Assembly (NCBI GenBank): GCA_003056245.1
Contig: MVDH01000001.1
Location: 485,028 to 549,027 of the forward strand
DNA length: 64,000 nt
Origin: Cellvibrio sp. 79
GTDB lineage: Bacteria > Pseudomonadota > Gammaproteobacteria > Pseudomonadales > Cellvibrionaceae
Direction: 5' to 3'
Below are positions 9,999-18,230 of the stretch, piece after piece. How positions within the stretch are numbered: the first letter of the stretch is position 1; each line of letters starts with the position of its first letter. The notes beneath the pieces were generated by a model. That model saw nothing but the letters and a program-made list of their open reading frames with translations. It did not search any database and was not told the origin of the DNA. The translations under genes were made by a program, and so were the position numbers.

Positions 9999-10421
9999 AT
10001 GCAGCCATTTAGCATCCCGATAAGGGTGTATATCGAAGACACAGATGCTGGTGGCATTGTGTACTACGTGAATTATCTCAAGTTCATGGAGCGCAGTCGT
10101 ACAGAATTCTTGCGCAGTTTCGGCTATGATAAGCCCGCGATTTTGGATGGTGGTTTATTGTTGGTTGTACATTCAGCACAAATTAATTACCGTCGTCCCG
10201 CTCGTTTGGATAATTTGCTTGGCGTAAGTGCGCAAATTAGTAAACTGGCGCGAACCTATGTCGAGTTTCAGCAGCAGGTGCTGCATGGCGAAGAATTATT
10301 GTGCGAGGGGCTAATTCGTATCGCCTGTGTCGATTCCGAATCTATGAAGCCCAACGCTATTCCTGCCAGTATGTACCAGCAATTGGATCAATCGTTTCGT
10401 CTTCATACTATTAAGAGTTAA
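9999..10421 (+). CDS. ybgC: Tol-Pal-associated acyl-CoA thioesterase YbgC
   Basis: Hotdog-fold thioesterase of 140 residues. The EDTDAGGIVYYVNYLKFMER stretch carries the catalytic Asp (D16), equivalent to D18 of E. coli YbgC. It is encoded at the head of the tol-pal cluster, 8 bases before tolQ, as in most proteobacteria. It hydrolyses acyl-CoA or acyl-ACP near the inner membrane and is linked to phospholipid metabolism, but it is not essential for Tol-Pal energy transduction. Confidence 0.95.
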   Translation: MQPFSIPIRVYIEDTDAGGIVYYVNYLKFMERSRTEFLRSFGYDKPAILDGGLLLVVHSAQINYRRPARLDNLLGVSAQISKLARTYVEFQQQVLHGEELLCEGLIRIACVDSESMKPNAIPASMYQQLDQSFRLHTIKS

Positions 10422-10429
10422 TCAAGCTT

Positions 10430-11116
10430 ATGCCTGCAACAGAGAACAATCTGTCTATTGCACATCTCATCTTGAATGCCAGTTTTCTGGTACAGGTGGT
10501 GATGTTCATTCTGGTTTTGGCCTCAGTGATTTCCTGGGCAATGATTTTTCAGCGCGAACGTTACCAGCGCAAAGCCTCGGGAGCTTTCAGTTATTTCGAA
10601 AAACAATTCTGGTCGGGAATTGACCTGAACCAATTGTATCGCCAAGGCAATGGACGCAATGAAATGGTGGAAGGAATTGAAAGTATTTTCCGTGCAGGAT
10701 TCAAAGAGTTTACCCGGTTACGCCAGACCGCCGGTGCCGATTCTGATGCGGTGATGGAAGGCTCTCAGCGTGCCATGCGTGTTGCACTTGCTCGTGAACA
10801 AGAAAAGCTAGAGGAGAATCTACCTTTCCTGGCCAGCGTTGCATCTGTAAGTCCTTATATCGGTTTGTTCGGAACTGTATGGGGCATTATGGTGTCGTTC
10901 CTTAATATTGCTAATGCGGGGCAGCCAAGTCTTGCTACTGTAGCACCTGGTATTGCAGAAGCATTGATTGCAACCGCTATGGGGCTGTTCGCAGCAATTC
11001 CAGCTGTACTGGCTTACAACAAGTTTTCAGCGCGTGCAGAAAATTTGTTAAGTAACTACCAAACTTTTGCGGAAGAATTTTCTGCCATTTTGCACCGTCA
11101 GGTTCACAGCAAGTAA
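10430..11116 (+). CDS. tolQ: Tol-Pal inner-membrane proton-channel subunit TolQ
   Basis: A 228-residue MotA/TolQ/ExbB-family protein with three membrane segments at about residues 14-36, 136-158 and 168-190, and a large cytoplasmic loop between the first two. The conserved stretches ASVSPYIGLFGTVWGIM and ATVAPGIAEALIATAMGL line the proton path. With TolR it powers TolA, which connects to Pal and helps constrict the outer membrane at division. Family length is normal. Confidence 0.97.
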   Translation: MPATENNLSIAHLILNASFLVQVVMFILVLASVISWAMIFQRERYQRKASGAFSYFEKQFWSGIDLNQLYRQGNGRNEMVEGIESIFRAGFKEFTRLRQTAGADSDAVMEGSQRAMRVALAREQEKLEENLPFLASVASVSPYIGLFGTVWGIMVSFLNIANAGQPSLATVAPGIAEALIATAMGLFAAIPAVLAYNKFSARAENLLSNYQTFAEEFSAILHRQVHSK

Positions 11117-11155
11117 CGCTGTTTTACAGTGATTTAAAAAAACAGGTTAATAGCT

Positions 11156-11584
11156 ATGTCTGGATTTGGTCCACCCGTTAAAAAGAAACTCAAAGCTGAG
11201 ATCAATGTTGTTCCATTGATTGACGTGATGTTGGTATTGCTGATTGTCTTTATGATTGCGGCTCCAATGATGACCCAGGGCATCAAGGTGGAGCTACCAA
11301 AGGCAGCTTCTGATCCGGTAGAAAGTAAAGACGAAGAACCGATTACCGTATCCATAAAAGCTGATGGTTCTTACTATATCGATTTGGCGGGTGATCCTGA
11401 AGCACCGCGCCCACTCGCAGAAATTAAATCGATTGTAAGTAAAGTATTAAAAGAAAAACCCAATACCCCAGTCTTCGTGCAAGGGGATAAAAAAGTTGAT
11501 TATGGTGCGGTAGTAAATTTAATGGGTGAACTTAAACAAGCTGGGGCGCCTTCGGTTGGCTTGATTACGGAGCCATCGCGCTAA
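11156..11584 (+). CDS. tolR: Tol-Pal inner-membrane subunit TolR
   Basis: A 142-residue ExbD/TolR-family protein. One transmembrane helix at about residues 20-39 contains the essential proton-binding Asp23 (VVPLIDVMLVLLIVFM). The periplasmic domain follows (about 55-140). It pairs with TolQ to harvest the proton motive force. It is separated from tolQ by 39 bases and from tolA by 5. Confidence 0.97.
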   Translation: MSGFGPPVKKKLKAEINVVPLIDVMLVLLIVFMIAAPMMTQGIKVELPKAASDPVESKDEEPITVSIKADGSYYIDLAGDPEAPRPLAEIKSIVSKVLKEKPNTPVFVQGDKKVDYGAVVNLMGELKQAGAPSVGLITEPSR

Positions 11585-11589
11585 CCTTT

Positions 11590-12432
11590 ATGAAGCTTGA
11601 AAAATCTTTATCGCTCCCCGTTTTTCTCAGTGTGTTTTTTCATGCGCTGTTACTGGTGTTGTTTCTGGGTAATTGGAATTTCTTTAAAAAAGAAGAAGAA
11701 CCTTATAAGCCTCACTATGTCACAGCTACATTGGTAGATTTAAAGCCTAAAGCAAAAGTTCAACCGCAACAGACGAAAGAGCAGGTATTGGATTCAAAAC
11801 CGTATGAGGATTTGAAAAACAATAAGAAGCAGGATGAGCAGCGTCGAATGGAAGCTGAAGCTCTGGTTCAAAAACAGCGGGAGCAAGAAGCAAAAGAGGC
11901 TGCTGTTGCAGAAGAGCAGAAACAACAAAAAATTAAAGAAGAGCAGGCAAAAATAGCCAAAGCCAAAGCGGAAAAAGAAGCAGCTGAGAAAAAGCGTAAA
12001 GCTGAGGAAGAGGCACGTAAAGCTGAAGCAGCTAAAAAAACCAAGCGTGAACAAGAGGCTCAGGAAGAGCAGCGCAGAATTCAAGCTGCCCAGCAAAAAG
12101 AAGCGAAGCATATTAGTGATACTAATGATGACGCGAATACCAAAAGTTACGAAGAAATGTTAATTGAGCGTGTTGAGCAAAATTGGAGTCGACCTCCATC
12201 GGCGCGGCGCGGCATGGAAGTGACTTTGGAAGTTAACATGCTGCCAACGGGTGTAGTAACTGGATTGCGTATTATTAAAAGTAGTGGTGACGCTGCATTT
12301 GATCGTGCTGCCGAGCAGGCGGTAAGGCGTGTAGACCGCTTTACGGAAGCTATGCAGATACCGCCCGATATTTTTGAGAAGTATTTTCGTGTATTTAGAT
12401 TTACATTCAGCCCAGAGGACTTAAGGTCGTGA
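11590..12432 (+). CDS. tolA: Cell-envelope protein TolA
   Basis: A 280-residue TonB-like linker protein. A single N-terminal membrane helix (about 9-28) carries Ser14 and His18, matching the SxxxH pattern that contacts TolQR. Residues about 75-175 are a long K/E/A/Q-rich helical domain that spans the periplasm. The C-terminal domain (about 180-280) ends with the TonB-like fold (VEQNWSRPPSARRGMEVTLEV). It overlaps tolB by four bases (GTGA). The biased composition of the helical domain causes a spurious Leu/Phe-rich open frame on the other strand. Confidence 0.95.
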   Translation: MKLEKSLSLPVFLSVFFHALLLVLFLGNWNFFKKEEEPYKPHYVTATLVDLKPKAKVQPQQTKEQVLDSKPYEDLKNNKKQDEQRRMEAEALVQKQREQEAKEAAVAEEQKQQKIKEEQAKIAKAKAEKEAAEKKRKAEEEARKAEAAKKTKREQEAQEEQRRIQAAQQKEAKHISDTNDDANTKSYEEMLIERVEQNWSRPPSARRGMEVTLEVNMLPTGVVTGLRIIKSSGDAAFDRAAEQAVRRVDRFTEAMQIPPDIFEKYFRVFRFTFSPEDLRS

Positions 12433-13709
12433 AGCGATATTTACTGTTGTGTTTAATTTTTGTAGCGGGTGTTGCCCATGCACAATTAAATCTGAAGGTA
12501 ACCAAAGGTGTGGATAATCCCACTAAAATTGCAGTGGTCCCATTTACATGGGCTGGTGGTCGTTTACCTGAGGATTTGGGAAAAATTGTTGGAAATGATT
12601 TGGAATTTTCCGGTCAGTTTGAAGCAATTGCCGCAGATCGCATGTTGTCATTTCCACGTTCGGAAACTGAGGTGCATTATCGCGATTGGAAAGCCTTGGG
12701 ATCAGAATATTTATTAATTGGCTCAATTACCCAGCAGGCTGATCGTTACTACGCCAGCTATGAGCTCTTTGATGTTGTCCAGCAAAAACGTGTTTTTGCC
12801 AAGCTCACAGTAGATGGTACTGAAGCTCAACTACGCGATATGGCTCATCATATTAGCGATAAAGTTTATGAAACTATCACGGGTATTCGTGGTATTTTTT
12901 CTACTAAGTTAATTTATGTTGAGGCTTTCACTCGCCCGCAAAAATATCGGTTGATGCTATCGGATATTGATGGTTTCCGTCCGCGTATGCTGCTTGAAAC
13001 AAGATTCCCTTTATTGTCTCCTGTTTGGTCGCCGAACGGGCAGCGAGTCGCTTACGTATCGTTTGAAGTTGATAATAAACCGTCAATTTATGTTCAAGAT
13101 ATTGCTACTGGTCGTCGTCAACAAATGACCAATTTCCGCGGTCTAAATGGCGCACCTGCCTGGTCGCCTGATGGTCAAAAATTGGCCATGGCGTTATCGA
13201 AGGATGGCAATCCGGAAATTTATGTTATGAATGTTTTGACGCGACAGTTGACTCGAATTACTAATCATTTTGCAATCGATCATGAACCAACATGGTCAGC
13301 TGATGGTGCATCAATTTTCTTCACTTCAGATAGAGGCGGCAAACCGCAAATATACGAAGTTAATGTAGCTTCTATGCAACAAGAGCGCGTAACATTTGAT
13401 GGTGATTACAATGCGCGTCCACGAGTATCTCCTGACGGCAAAAGTCTCGTGATGTTGAATAAGCGTCCAGGGACTAGCTATCATATTGCTGCACAGGATA
13501 TAAAATCTGGTAATTTGCGTATTTTGTCCGAGACAAATCTGGATGAATCGCCTACTATAGCGCCCAATGGCGCTATGCTAATGTATGCGACTCGTTCTGG
13601 TGGTAAAGGAGTGTTGGCGGCCGTGTCCCTTGATGCGCGTGTCAAAATCCTCCAGCCTCCAAAACAAGGTGATGTGCGGGAACCCGCATGGTCGCCATTT
13701 TTTAAGTAA
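12429..13709 (+). CDS. tolB: Tol-Pal periplasmic beta-propeller protein TolB
   Basis: A 426-residue periplasmic protein beginning at a GTG that overlaps the tolA stop. The signal peptide is residues 1-18, ending in VAHA. The N-terminal alpha/beta domain is about 20-160 and the six-bladed propeller about 170-426, with repeated W-S-P-(D/N)-G-Q-x-(L/V)-A motifs (PVWSPNGQRVAYVS, PAWSPDGQKLAMAL). TolB binds Pal and mediates its release by TolA. It forms one operon with tolQRA. Confidence 0.97.
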   Translation: MKRYLLLCLIFVAGVAHAQLNLKVTKGVDNPTKIAVVPFTWAGGRLPEDLGKIVGNDLEFSGQFEAIAADRMLSFPRSETEVHYRDWKALGSEYLLIGSITQQADRYYASYELFDVVQQKRVFAKLTVDGTEAQLRDMAHHISDKVYETITGIRGIFSTKLIYVEAFTRPQKYRLMLSDIDGFRPRMLLETRFPLLSPVWSPNGQRVAYVSFEVDNKPSIYVQDIATGRRQQMTNFRGLNGAPAWSPDGQKLAMALSKDGNPEIYVMNVLTRQLTRITNHFAIDHEPTWSADGASIFFTSDRGGKPQIYEVNVASMQQERVTFDGDYNARPRVSPDGKSLVMLNKRPGTSYHIAAQDIKSGNLRILSETNLDESPTIAPNGAMLMYATRSGGKGVLAAVSLDARVKILQPPKQGDVREPAWSPFFK

Positions 13710-13754
13710 ATCCCCGTTCAAACTAGATCAAAACTTCATTGGAGTTACACACAC

Positions 13755-14222
13755 ATGATCACCAAGGCACTTAAGCAAGGTCTCACTCTGGCTGTTGTTA
13801 TGTCTTTCCTGGTTGGCTGCTCTAATAGCGATACCAAACCAGTTGAGCCTACCACTACTGGTACTGCAACTACAGCTGCTCCTACTGAAACAGCTGCTCC
13901 TCTGTCAAGCGTTGTTTACTTTGACTTCGATCAATACTCTTTGACTGCTGAGAGTCGTGCTGTTTTGTTGGCTCACGCTGACAAATTGAAAGGTGCTTCA
14001 GTAGCTGTTCGTTTGGAAGGTCACGCTGATGAGCGCGGTTCACGCGAGTACAACTTGGCTCTGGGCGAGAAGCGTGCTAATGCAGTTCGCGATTTCCTGG
14101 TAACTCAAGGTGTTAATGGTTCTTCTTTGGAAGTTGTAAGCTTCGGTGAAGAGCAACCAGCTGCTACCGGTAGCGATGAAGCTTCTTGGGCTCAAAACCG
14201 TCGTGTAGAAGTTAAGTACTAA
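13755..14222 (+). CDS. pal: Peptidoglycan-associated lipoprotein Pal
   Basis: A 155-residue outer-membrane lipoprotein. The lipobox LVGC places the lipidated Cys at residue 22. A Thr/Ala/Pro-rich linker (about 27-48) leads to an OmpA-like peptidoglycan-binding domain (about 50-155), with the diaminopimelate-contacting Asp and Arg in LEGHADERGSREYNLALG. A GGAG ribosome site lies about 11 bases before the ATG. It follows tolB after 45 bases. Confidence 0.97.
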   Translation: MITKALKQGLTLAVVMSFLVGCSNSDTKPVEPTTTGTATTAAPTETAAPLSSVVYFDFDQYSLTAESRAVLLAHADKLKGASVAVRLEGHADERGSREYNLALGEKRANAVRDFLVTQGVNGSSLEVVSFGEEQPAATGSDEASWAQNRRVEVKY

Positions 14223-14236
14223 GAGTCTAAACCCGT

Positions 14237-14974
14237 ATGCTGAAAAATCTGATTGCTGCGGCAATTATCATTGCAGCTCCAGTGTTACAGGCGCAAGTAC
14301 GGGTTGTTGAGTCTTCACCTCAGGGCTTAGGCTCTGGGGTGGCTCAGCCCGGATTACCTGCATCCGCTGAGTCTGATGTTTACTCCCAAATTCGCGCATT
14401 GCAAGAAGAAGTGGCAATTTTGCGCGGTCTTCTAGAAGAGCAAAATCACCAGTTAAAGCAATTAAAGCAATTGCAACTGGATAATTACATGGATCTAGAT
14501 CGTCGTATATCTGGTGGTGCCTCTGCAGCAGCAACCGGTCATGATGAGCTATCCAAACCTATTAAGTCTTCTGCTTCCGAGTCGAATCTAGCTCTTCCTG
14601 ATACAGCTAGTGAGGCTGACCTTTATAAGGCGGCATACGATTTACTGAATCAAAAAGATTTTGATGGTGCAGTTGCAGCTTTTAAAGACCATTTAAACCG
14701 CTTTCCCAGTGGTAACTTTGCCAGTAATAGCCATTATTGGTTGGGTAAAGTTGCAATGCTGAAAAAAGATTACACGCAAGCCAGAACCTGGTTTACTGAA
14801 TTAATTTCGAATTTCCCAAACGCACCAAAAGTGCCAGATGCGCAGCTTGATTTGGGGAAAGTTTATTTTTTGACCGGTGAAAAAGCGAAAGCCAAGTCGT
14901 TGTTAACAGAAGTGGCTACTGGCGGTAGTGATGCAGCTCGATTAGCTCAGAAGTTTTTAACTGATAATTTTTGA
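14237..14974 (+). CDS. cpoB: Cell division coordinator CpoB (YbgF)
   Basis: A 245-residue periplasmic protein at the end of the tol-pal cluster, 14 bases after pal. Residues 1-19 are a signal peptide (ends VLQA). A coiled coil at about 45-78 (IRALQEEVAILRGLLEEQN) mediates trimerisation, and tetratricopeptide repeats fill about 125-245 (DLYKAAYDLLNQKDFDGAV). CpoB links peptidoglycan synthesis by PBP1B/LpoB to Tol-driven outer-membrane constriction in E. coli. The convergent RNA gene just downstream shares its terminator hairpin. Confidence 0.95.
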   Translation: MLKNLIAAAIIIAAPVLQAQVRVVESSPQGLGSGVAQPGLPASAESDVYSQIRALQEEVAILRGLLEEQNHQLKQLKQLQLDNYMDLDRRISGGASAAATGHDELSKPIKSSASESNLALPDTASEADLYKAAYDLLNQKDFDGAVAAFKDHLNRFPSGNFASNSHYWLGKVAMLKKDYTQARTWFTELISNFPNAPKVPDAQLDLGKVYFLTGEKAKAKSLLTEVATGGSDAARLAQKFLTDNF

Positions 14975-14978
14975 ATAT

Positions 14979-15009
14979 CAAAAAGAAAGGGGCTTTATTA
15001 TAAAGCCCC
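14979..15009 (-). terminator. Intrinsic terminator of the CsrB-like RNA, also the cpoB 3' hairpin
   Basis: GGGGCTTTA (14989-14997) and TAAAGCCCC (15001-15009) form a 9-bp stem with a 3-base loop. The T-rich tail (TTTCTTTTT) is on the minus strand, at 14980-14988. On the plus strand the hairpin follows the cpoB stop but is not followed by a T tract, so termination should be efficient mainly for the minus-strand RNA. Confidence 0.85.
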
Positions 15010-15334
15010 ATAGCGAATCCGTAATTGGATAGCAGCTATCTCCTTTTAGCTCAAGCATCCTGCTGAAACCCGATAATTTCCCTCTAAGTCCTTTTTAGCA
15101 AAAGCTCCTGCGATGTTTCCTTATCGTCAATCTGGTCTCATTCCCTAAGCGCACCCTTAAATCTACTCCCTGACACGATATGCATCCTGCTTTTTGCCTT
15201 CCTTGTCGATTACTATAACTCCTGTATTTTTCTTAAATGCTCCTGCGCCGGTTTGCAAATTAATTTTCCTTTTAATTTCCGTTAAGTTTCCTTACTGAGT
15301 ACTATTTCCTTCAGCACCGTATTCGCTCCTTGAT
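14980..15334 (-). ncRNA. csrB: CsrB/RsmX-type regulatory RNA (CsrA-sequestering sRNA)
   Basis: Read on the minus strand, this ORF-free interval carries 18 GGA motifs in about 310 bases. Plus-strand TCC positions begin at 15018, 15041, 15058, 15079, 15089, 15106, 15118, 15142, 15167, 15185, 15200, 15220, 15241, 15267, 15278, 15289, 15307 and 15327. Five are CAGGA, as in the E. coli CsrB repeat; most others are AAGGA or AGGGA. The RNA would end in a perfect GGGGCTTTA/TAAAGCCCC hairpin (14989-15009) followed on the minus strand by TTTCTTTTT, a good intrinsic terminator. A GATAAT -10-like box lies at 15341-15346, giving a predicted length of about 355 nt, close to the 369 nt of E. coli CsrB. Such RNAs titrate the translational regulator CsrA/RsmA. 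The exact 5' end is inferred. Confidence 0.87.
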
Positions 15335-15536
15335 GTGATCATTATCAATAAAAGAGGAGGAAGGAGATAGTCGCTAATTTCGCTTTCGCTTGTAGGAGAT
15401 TGACTATATTCAGCTGTCGCTCAGTCATTTTTGTTAGGCTACTCATATTGAAAAAAGTGCTATTAGTTTGGTTTTTAAAGTAATGCCTAATCCAGTAGAC
15501 TGCCTTTGCATTTGTGTTAATACGAGGTTGAATATA
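15335..15536. promoter_or_regulatory. Divergent regulatory region between the CsrB-like RNA and the metallopeptidase gene
   Basis: Minus-strand -10-like GATAAT is at 15341-15346. A purine-rich stretch on the plus strand (15351-15370, containing GAGGAGGAAGGAGA) lies in the expected spacer and -35 zone of the RNA promoter. A possible degenerate GacA/UvrY-type site (TGTAGG-N6-ACTATA, 15391-15408) is only a partial match to TGTAAG-N6-CTTACA. No strong plus-strand promoter is evident for the gene at 15537. Confidence 0.35.
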
Positions 15537-16802
15537 ATGCGTTTGCTTCCCTCTGCTCTAACCAGCTCATTCATGGTTGTTTTGTTTCTTATCAATATCG
15601 CGATAACTGCTCAAGCCAGCATGGCTGGAGAGCAAAGTGGTGAGTCTTATCATCTGGATTATCAGGTTGAATTGCTGCCGGAAAAAGGCGGGGCAGCTGT
15701 TCTGGTATCAATTGATAATGGTGAGTTACTGCGAAAAATGCGATTTGATAATTCGTCTGGCATTTATACAGATATCCACGCGAATGGAAAATTAACAATT
15801 AAAGGCAAGCAGGTTTTTTGGGAGTTGCCTACAAAGGATGCCAGGTTGAGTTATTTTGTAAAACTGAATCATGAGAGGTCCCCCGGAAAGTTTGATGCGC
15901 GAATGACCAATGAGTGGGCCTTATTTCGCGGCGATGATTTGATTCCTCCGGTGGAAACCTTTGAGCTACCTGGAGCTCGTGCTATAGCTCAATTGGAGTT
16001 TAAGTTACCGGCGTTCTGGCGCAGTGTTGAAACGGGTTGGCCGCGTAAAAAGGATAATGTTTTTACAATTGATAATCCTGATAGGTTATTTGATCGTCCG
16101 ACTGGTTGGATGATTGCGGGGAAAATTGGCACACGCAGAGCGACAGTAAAGAAAACTGCAATTGCAATCAGTGCGCCAGCAGGCCAAGGGCTACGTCGTA
16201 TGGATGCTCTCACTTTTTTTAATTTTGTATGGCCTGAATTACATAAGGCGTTTGAGAAGACACCCCAAAAGTTGCTAGTTGTTGGCGCTGGAGACCCAAT
16301 GTGGCGCGGCGGACTTTCTGCTTCAAACTCCCTATTTTTACACTCGGACCGCCCATTGGTAAGTGAAAATGGAACCAGCCCTTTGTTGCATGAGTTGACG
16401 CATATGGTGACGCGCATCAGCGGTAAAGTTACTGACACAGCAAACGATGATTGGATTGCGGAAGGCCTCGCTGAATTTTATTCTTTTGAGTTGCTGTACC
16501 GCGCAGACGGGATGACCAAAGCGCGCCGCACAAAAATTATTAGCGCTCTTTCCAAATGGGGAAATGGAGTAGAGCATTTACGGAAAACCAAATCGACTGG
16601 GCCTGTCACCGCGCGCGCAGTGGTTTTATTAGATGACTTGGATAAAGAAATTCGCAAGCGCAGTAACAATAAATTTGATATTGATGATGTGACTCGAGAG
16701 TTAATGAGACATCGTAAAGTTTCTCTTGAGGATTTAACGCAGGCCACACAAAAACTGATTGGGCCCAAAGTTGAAACATTAAATTCACCGCTATTAAAAT
16801 AA
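15537..16802 (+). CDS. Secreted zinc metallopeptidase-like protein (HExxH, M1/M61-like)
   Basis: A 421-residue protein with a signal peptide (about 1-24) when started at the ATG at 15537, which has GAGG about 10 bases upstream; the longer frame from 15468 lacks this. Residues 285-289 are HELTH and residues 308-314 AEGLAEF supply the likely third zinc ligand (E309), a gluzincin pattern with 19 residues between H289 and E309, similar to M1/M61 peptidases. The N-terminal half is predicted all-beta. Substrate unknown. It is monocistronic: a regulatory RNA lies upstream and a bidirectional terminator separates it from the convergent LpxR-like gene. Confidence 0.7.
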   Translation: MRLLPSALTSSFMVVLFLINIAITAQASMAGEQSGESYHLDYQVELLPEKGGAAVLVSIDNGELLRKMRFDNSSGIYTDIHANGKLTIKGKQVFWELPTKDARLSYFVKLNHERSPGKFDARMTNEWALFRGDDLIPPVETFELPGARAIAQLEFKLPAFWRSVETGWPRKKDNVFTIDNPDRLFDRPTGWMIAGKIGTRRATVKKTAIAISAPAGQGLRRMDALTFFNFVWPELHKAFEKTPQKLLVVGAGDPMWRGGLSASNSLFLHSDRPLVSENGTSPLLHELTHMVTRISGKVTDTANDDWIAEGLAEFYSFELLYRADGMTKARRTKIISALSKWGNGVEHLRKTKSTGPVTARAVVLLDDLDKEIRKRSNNKFDIDDVTRELMRHRKVSLEDLTQATQKLIGPKVETLNSPLLK

Positions 16803-16814
16803 AACGCAGAAAAC

Positions 16815-16856
16815 AAAAAGCCTCGACGTTTGCAGAAAACTCCGGGGCTTTTTATT
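16815..16856. terminator. Bidirectional intrinsic terminator
   Basis: AAAAAGCCTCG and CCGGGGCTTTTT form a stem with one G-U pair around a roughly 16-base loop. A-runs and T-runs on both sides fit termination of the metallopeptidase gene (plus) and the LpxR-like gene (minus). Confidence 0.75.
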
Positions 16857-16868
16857 TGTTAATTGTTT

Positions 16869-18020
16869 TTACAAACTGCGAGCAACAACAATCCCGCCCC
16901 ACAATAAATTACGATCACCTGCACCTTTTTTAATTTCCGAGCTATGACCACGTAATACATAGCTAACTCTATATCCGTGTTTAAATGCAAAGGTATAACC
17001 TGCCCAAGCTTCGACCAGCACTGGATTCAATTCGCCGTGATCGTAAGTCACCGGGCTAGCGCGAAATTGCCCTTGTACAAGCGCGTTATAAGCTCTTGCT
17101 TTGAGTGCGATGCCAGCCCAGAAATAACGTTCATTAACGGGTTTTGCATTGCTTGAGTAAGATGACTTTTCTCCATAACTCGCTAGCTCCGGATTGAATG
17201 ATGACCAGGGGCTGTGAATTCTGCCGCTGCGAAAACTTAAGCTCCAACTTGCTTCTGTTAAATATCCCACGGATGCTTGGACCGTACTTTTCACTTCAGT
17301 GTTGTCTGATGTGTTATCTAAGTACTTTTGGCGAGCTAATACATAGCGCCCAGTCAGCTCGCCACCTTCGCTAATTTGATTATCCCAACCTTGAGGTTTT
17401 TCGCTACTAGTGACTTCATGCACAAGATCTTGTAGTCCACCAACCAATCCGAGCCCGAGAGCCCCTATCGTTAAGGTGCTTTTCCAGGCGATGTTATCTA
17501 CTAGATCAATTTGTTCGCGAGAGCTGGATAAGTAAATCAGGCTAGCGTAAGGGCGATCATTGGGATTGGCCCGGTAAATACTGATATCTTCAGGTGTAAA
17601 ACCGAATGCGCCAATTTCGCGGCTAAAAGTTTCCTGCAAGCCTAATGACTTGTGCTCGTTGCCAAGCCATTTATCCAGACCAATTAAAGGCTTGTTCAAG
17701 GATATGAACGCTGTGCGTGCATCATCCCCGGTTTGGGTGAAGTTGATACCGTAGGTGTAATCCTGATCGCGACCGCCGGGAACTAACACATCATTGTCAA
17801 AAGCCAATGCCCAGCTTTTTATTGCTCTTGGATTGCGATTATCAAAATGTAGTGCCGGGCGTTTTTCTTCCTCAATCAAGCTGGCCAATTGCGTCCATTC
17901 CGGTTCTGACCTTGCGAGGTAAGGGATGTCTGCCGCAGCTGTAAATGAGCTAAGAGCTAACCCCAATGCAATCAGATGTTGTAGGCCTAAAAGACCGCCC
18001 CAATGTTTTAACGTGTTCAT
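16869..18020 (-). CDS. LpxR-family (DUF2219) outer-membrane protein, possible lipid A deacylase
   Basis: A 383-residue protein with a signal peptide (about 1-30, ending TAAA). The family signature is visible: AFDNDVLVPGGRDQDYTYG (about 72-90), NDRPYASLIYLS (about 152-163) and a C-terminal beta-barrel ending in an aromatic/hydrophobic strand. Salmonella LpxR removes the 3'-acyloxyacyl chain of lipid A in the outer membrane; whether this protein keeps that activity is not established. Two copies of a TetR-type operator lie at 18082-18092 and 18167-18177, upstream of its start, and the regulator gene is next on the same strand, so induction by an envelope or chemical signal is likely. Confidence 0.75.
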   Translation of the reverse strand: MNTLKHWGGLLGLQHLIALGLALSSFTAAADIPYLARSEPEWTQLASLIEEEKRPALHFDNRNPRAIKSWALAFDNDVLVPGGRDQDYTYGINFTQTGDDARTAFISLNKPLIGLDKWLGNEHKSLGLQETFSREIGAFGFTPEDISIYRANPNDRPYASLIYLSSSREQIDLVDNIAWKSTLTIGALGLGLVGGLQDLVHEVTSSEKPQGWDNQISEGGELTGRYVLARQKYLDNTSDNTEVKSTVQASVGYLTEASWSLSFRSGRIHSPWSSFNPELASYGEKSSYSSNAKPVNERYFWAGIALKARAYNALVQGQFRASPVTYDHGELNPVLVEAWAGYTFAFKHGYRVSYVLRGHSSEIKKGAGDRNLLWGGIVVARSL

Positions 18021-18081
18021 GATGGTAACTCCTTCTTTGTGGTTACCTTGATGTTTTAAATGGCATCCTAGATATTTAAGC

Positions 18082-18092
18082 GACCAGTCGTC
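18082..18092. promoter_or_regulatory. TetR-type operator, copy 1 (upstream of the LpxR-like gene)
   Basis: GACCAGTCGTC followed by TTG. The core is an imperfect palindrome (GAC...GTC). Identical 11-mers occur at 18167 and 18835, all within 800 bases and next to a TetR gene, and this copy lies 62 bases from the LpxR-like start. Confidence 0.75.
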
Positions 18093-18166
18093 TTGTTTTT
18101 ATTGCAAAAATAGGGCAGAACATATCCCTTCGCAGAATTTTTCATTTTTGCCAAAAACAAATAATT

Positions 18167-18177
18167 GACCAGTCGTC
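18167..18177. promoter_or_regulatory. TetR-type operator, copy 2 (between tetR and the LpxR-like gene)
   Basis: GACCAGTCGTC in the context TTGACCAGTCGTCTTATTTTT, with a TTGACC that could also serve as a plus-strand -35. It lies between the stop of the TetR gene and the start of the LpxR-like gene. Confidence 0.75.
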
Positions 18178-18230
18178 TTATTTTTGTCTGGAAAAAAATG
18201 TCCAAAAGGACATTTTTCAGATGCGGTAAA

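Noticed and set aside
11794-12111. A Leu/Phe-rich frame on the minus strand
   Set aside because: It is the complement of the K/E/A-rich helical domain of tolA; composition artefact.
15334-15349. A CRP-like site (TGTGA-N6-TCAAT) in the CsrB-like promoter
   Set aside because: Only 8 of 10 positions match, which is expected by chance many times in 64 kb.
15391-15408. A GacA/UvrY-type upstream activating site for the CsrB-like RNA
   Set aside because: Matches only about 8 of 12 conserved bases; mentioned as a weak candidate, not annotated as a site.
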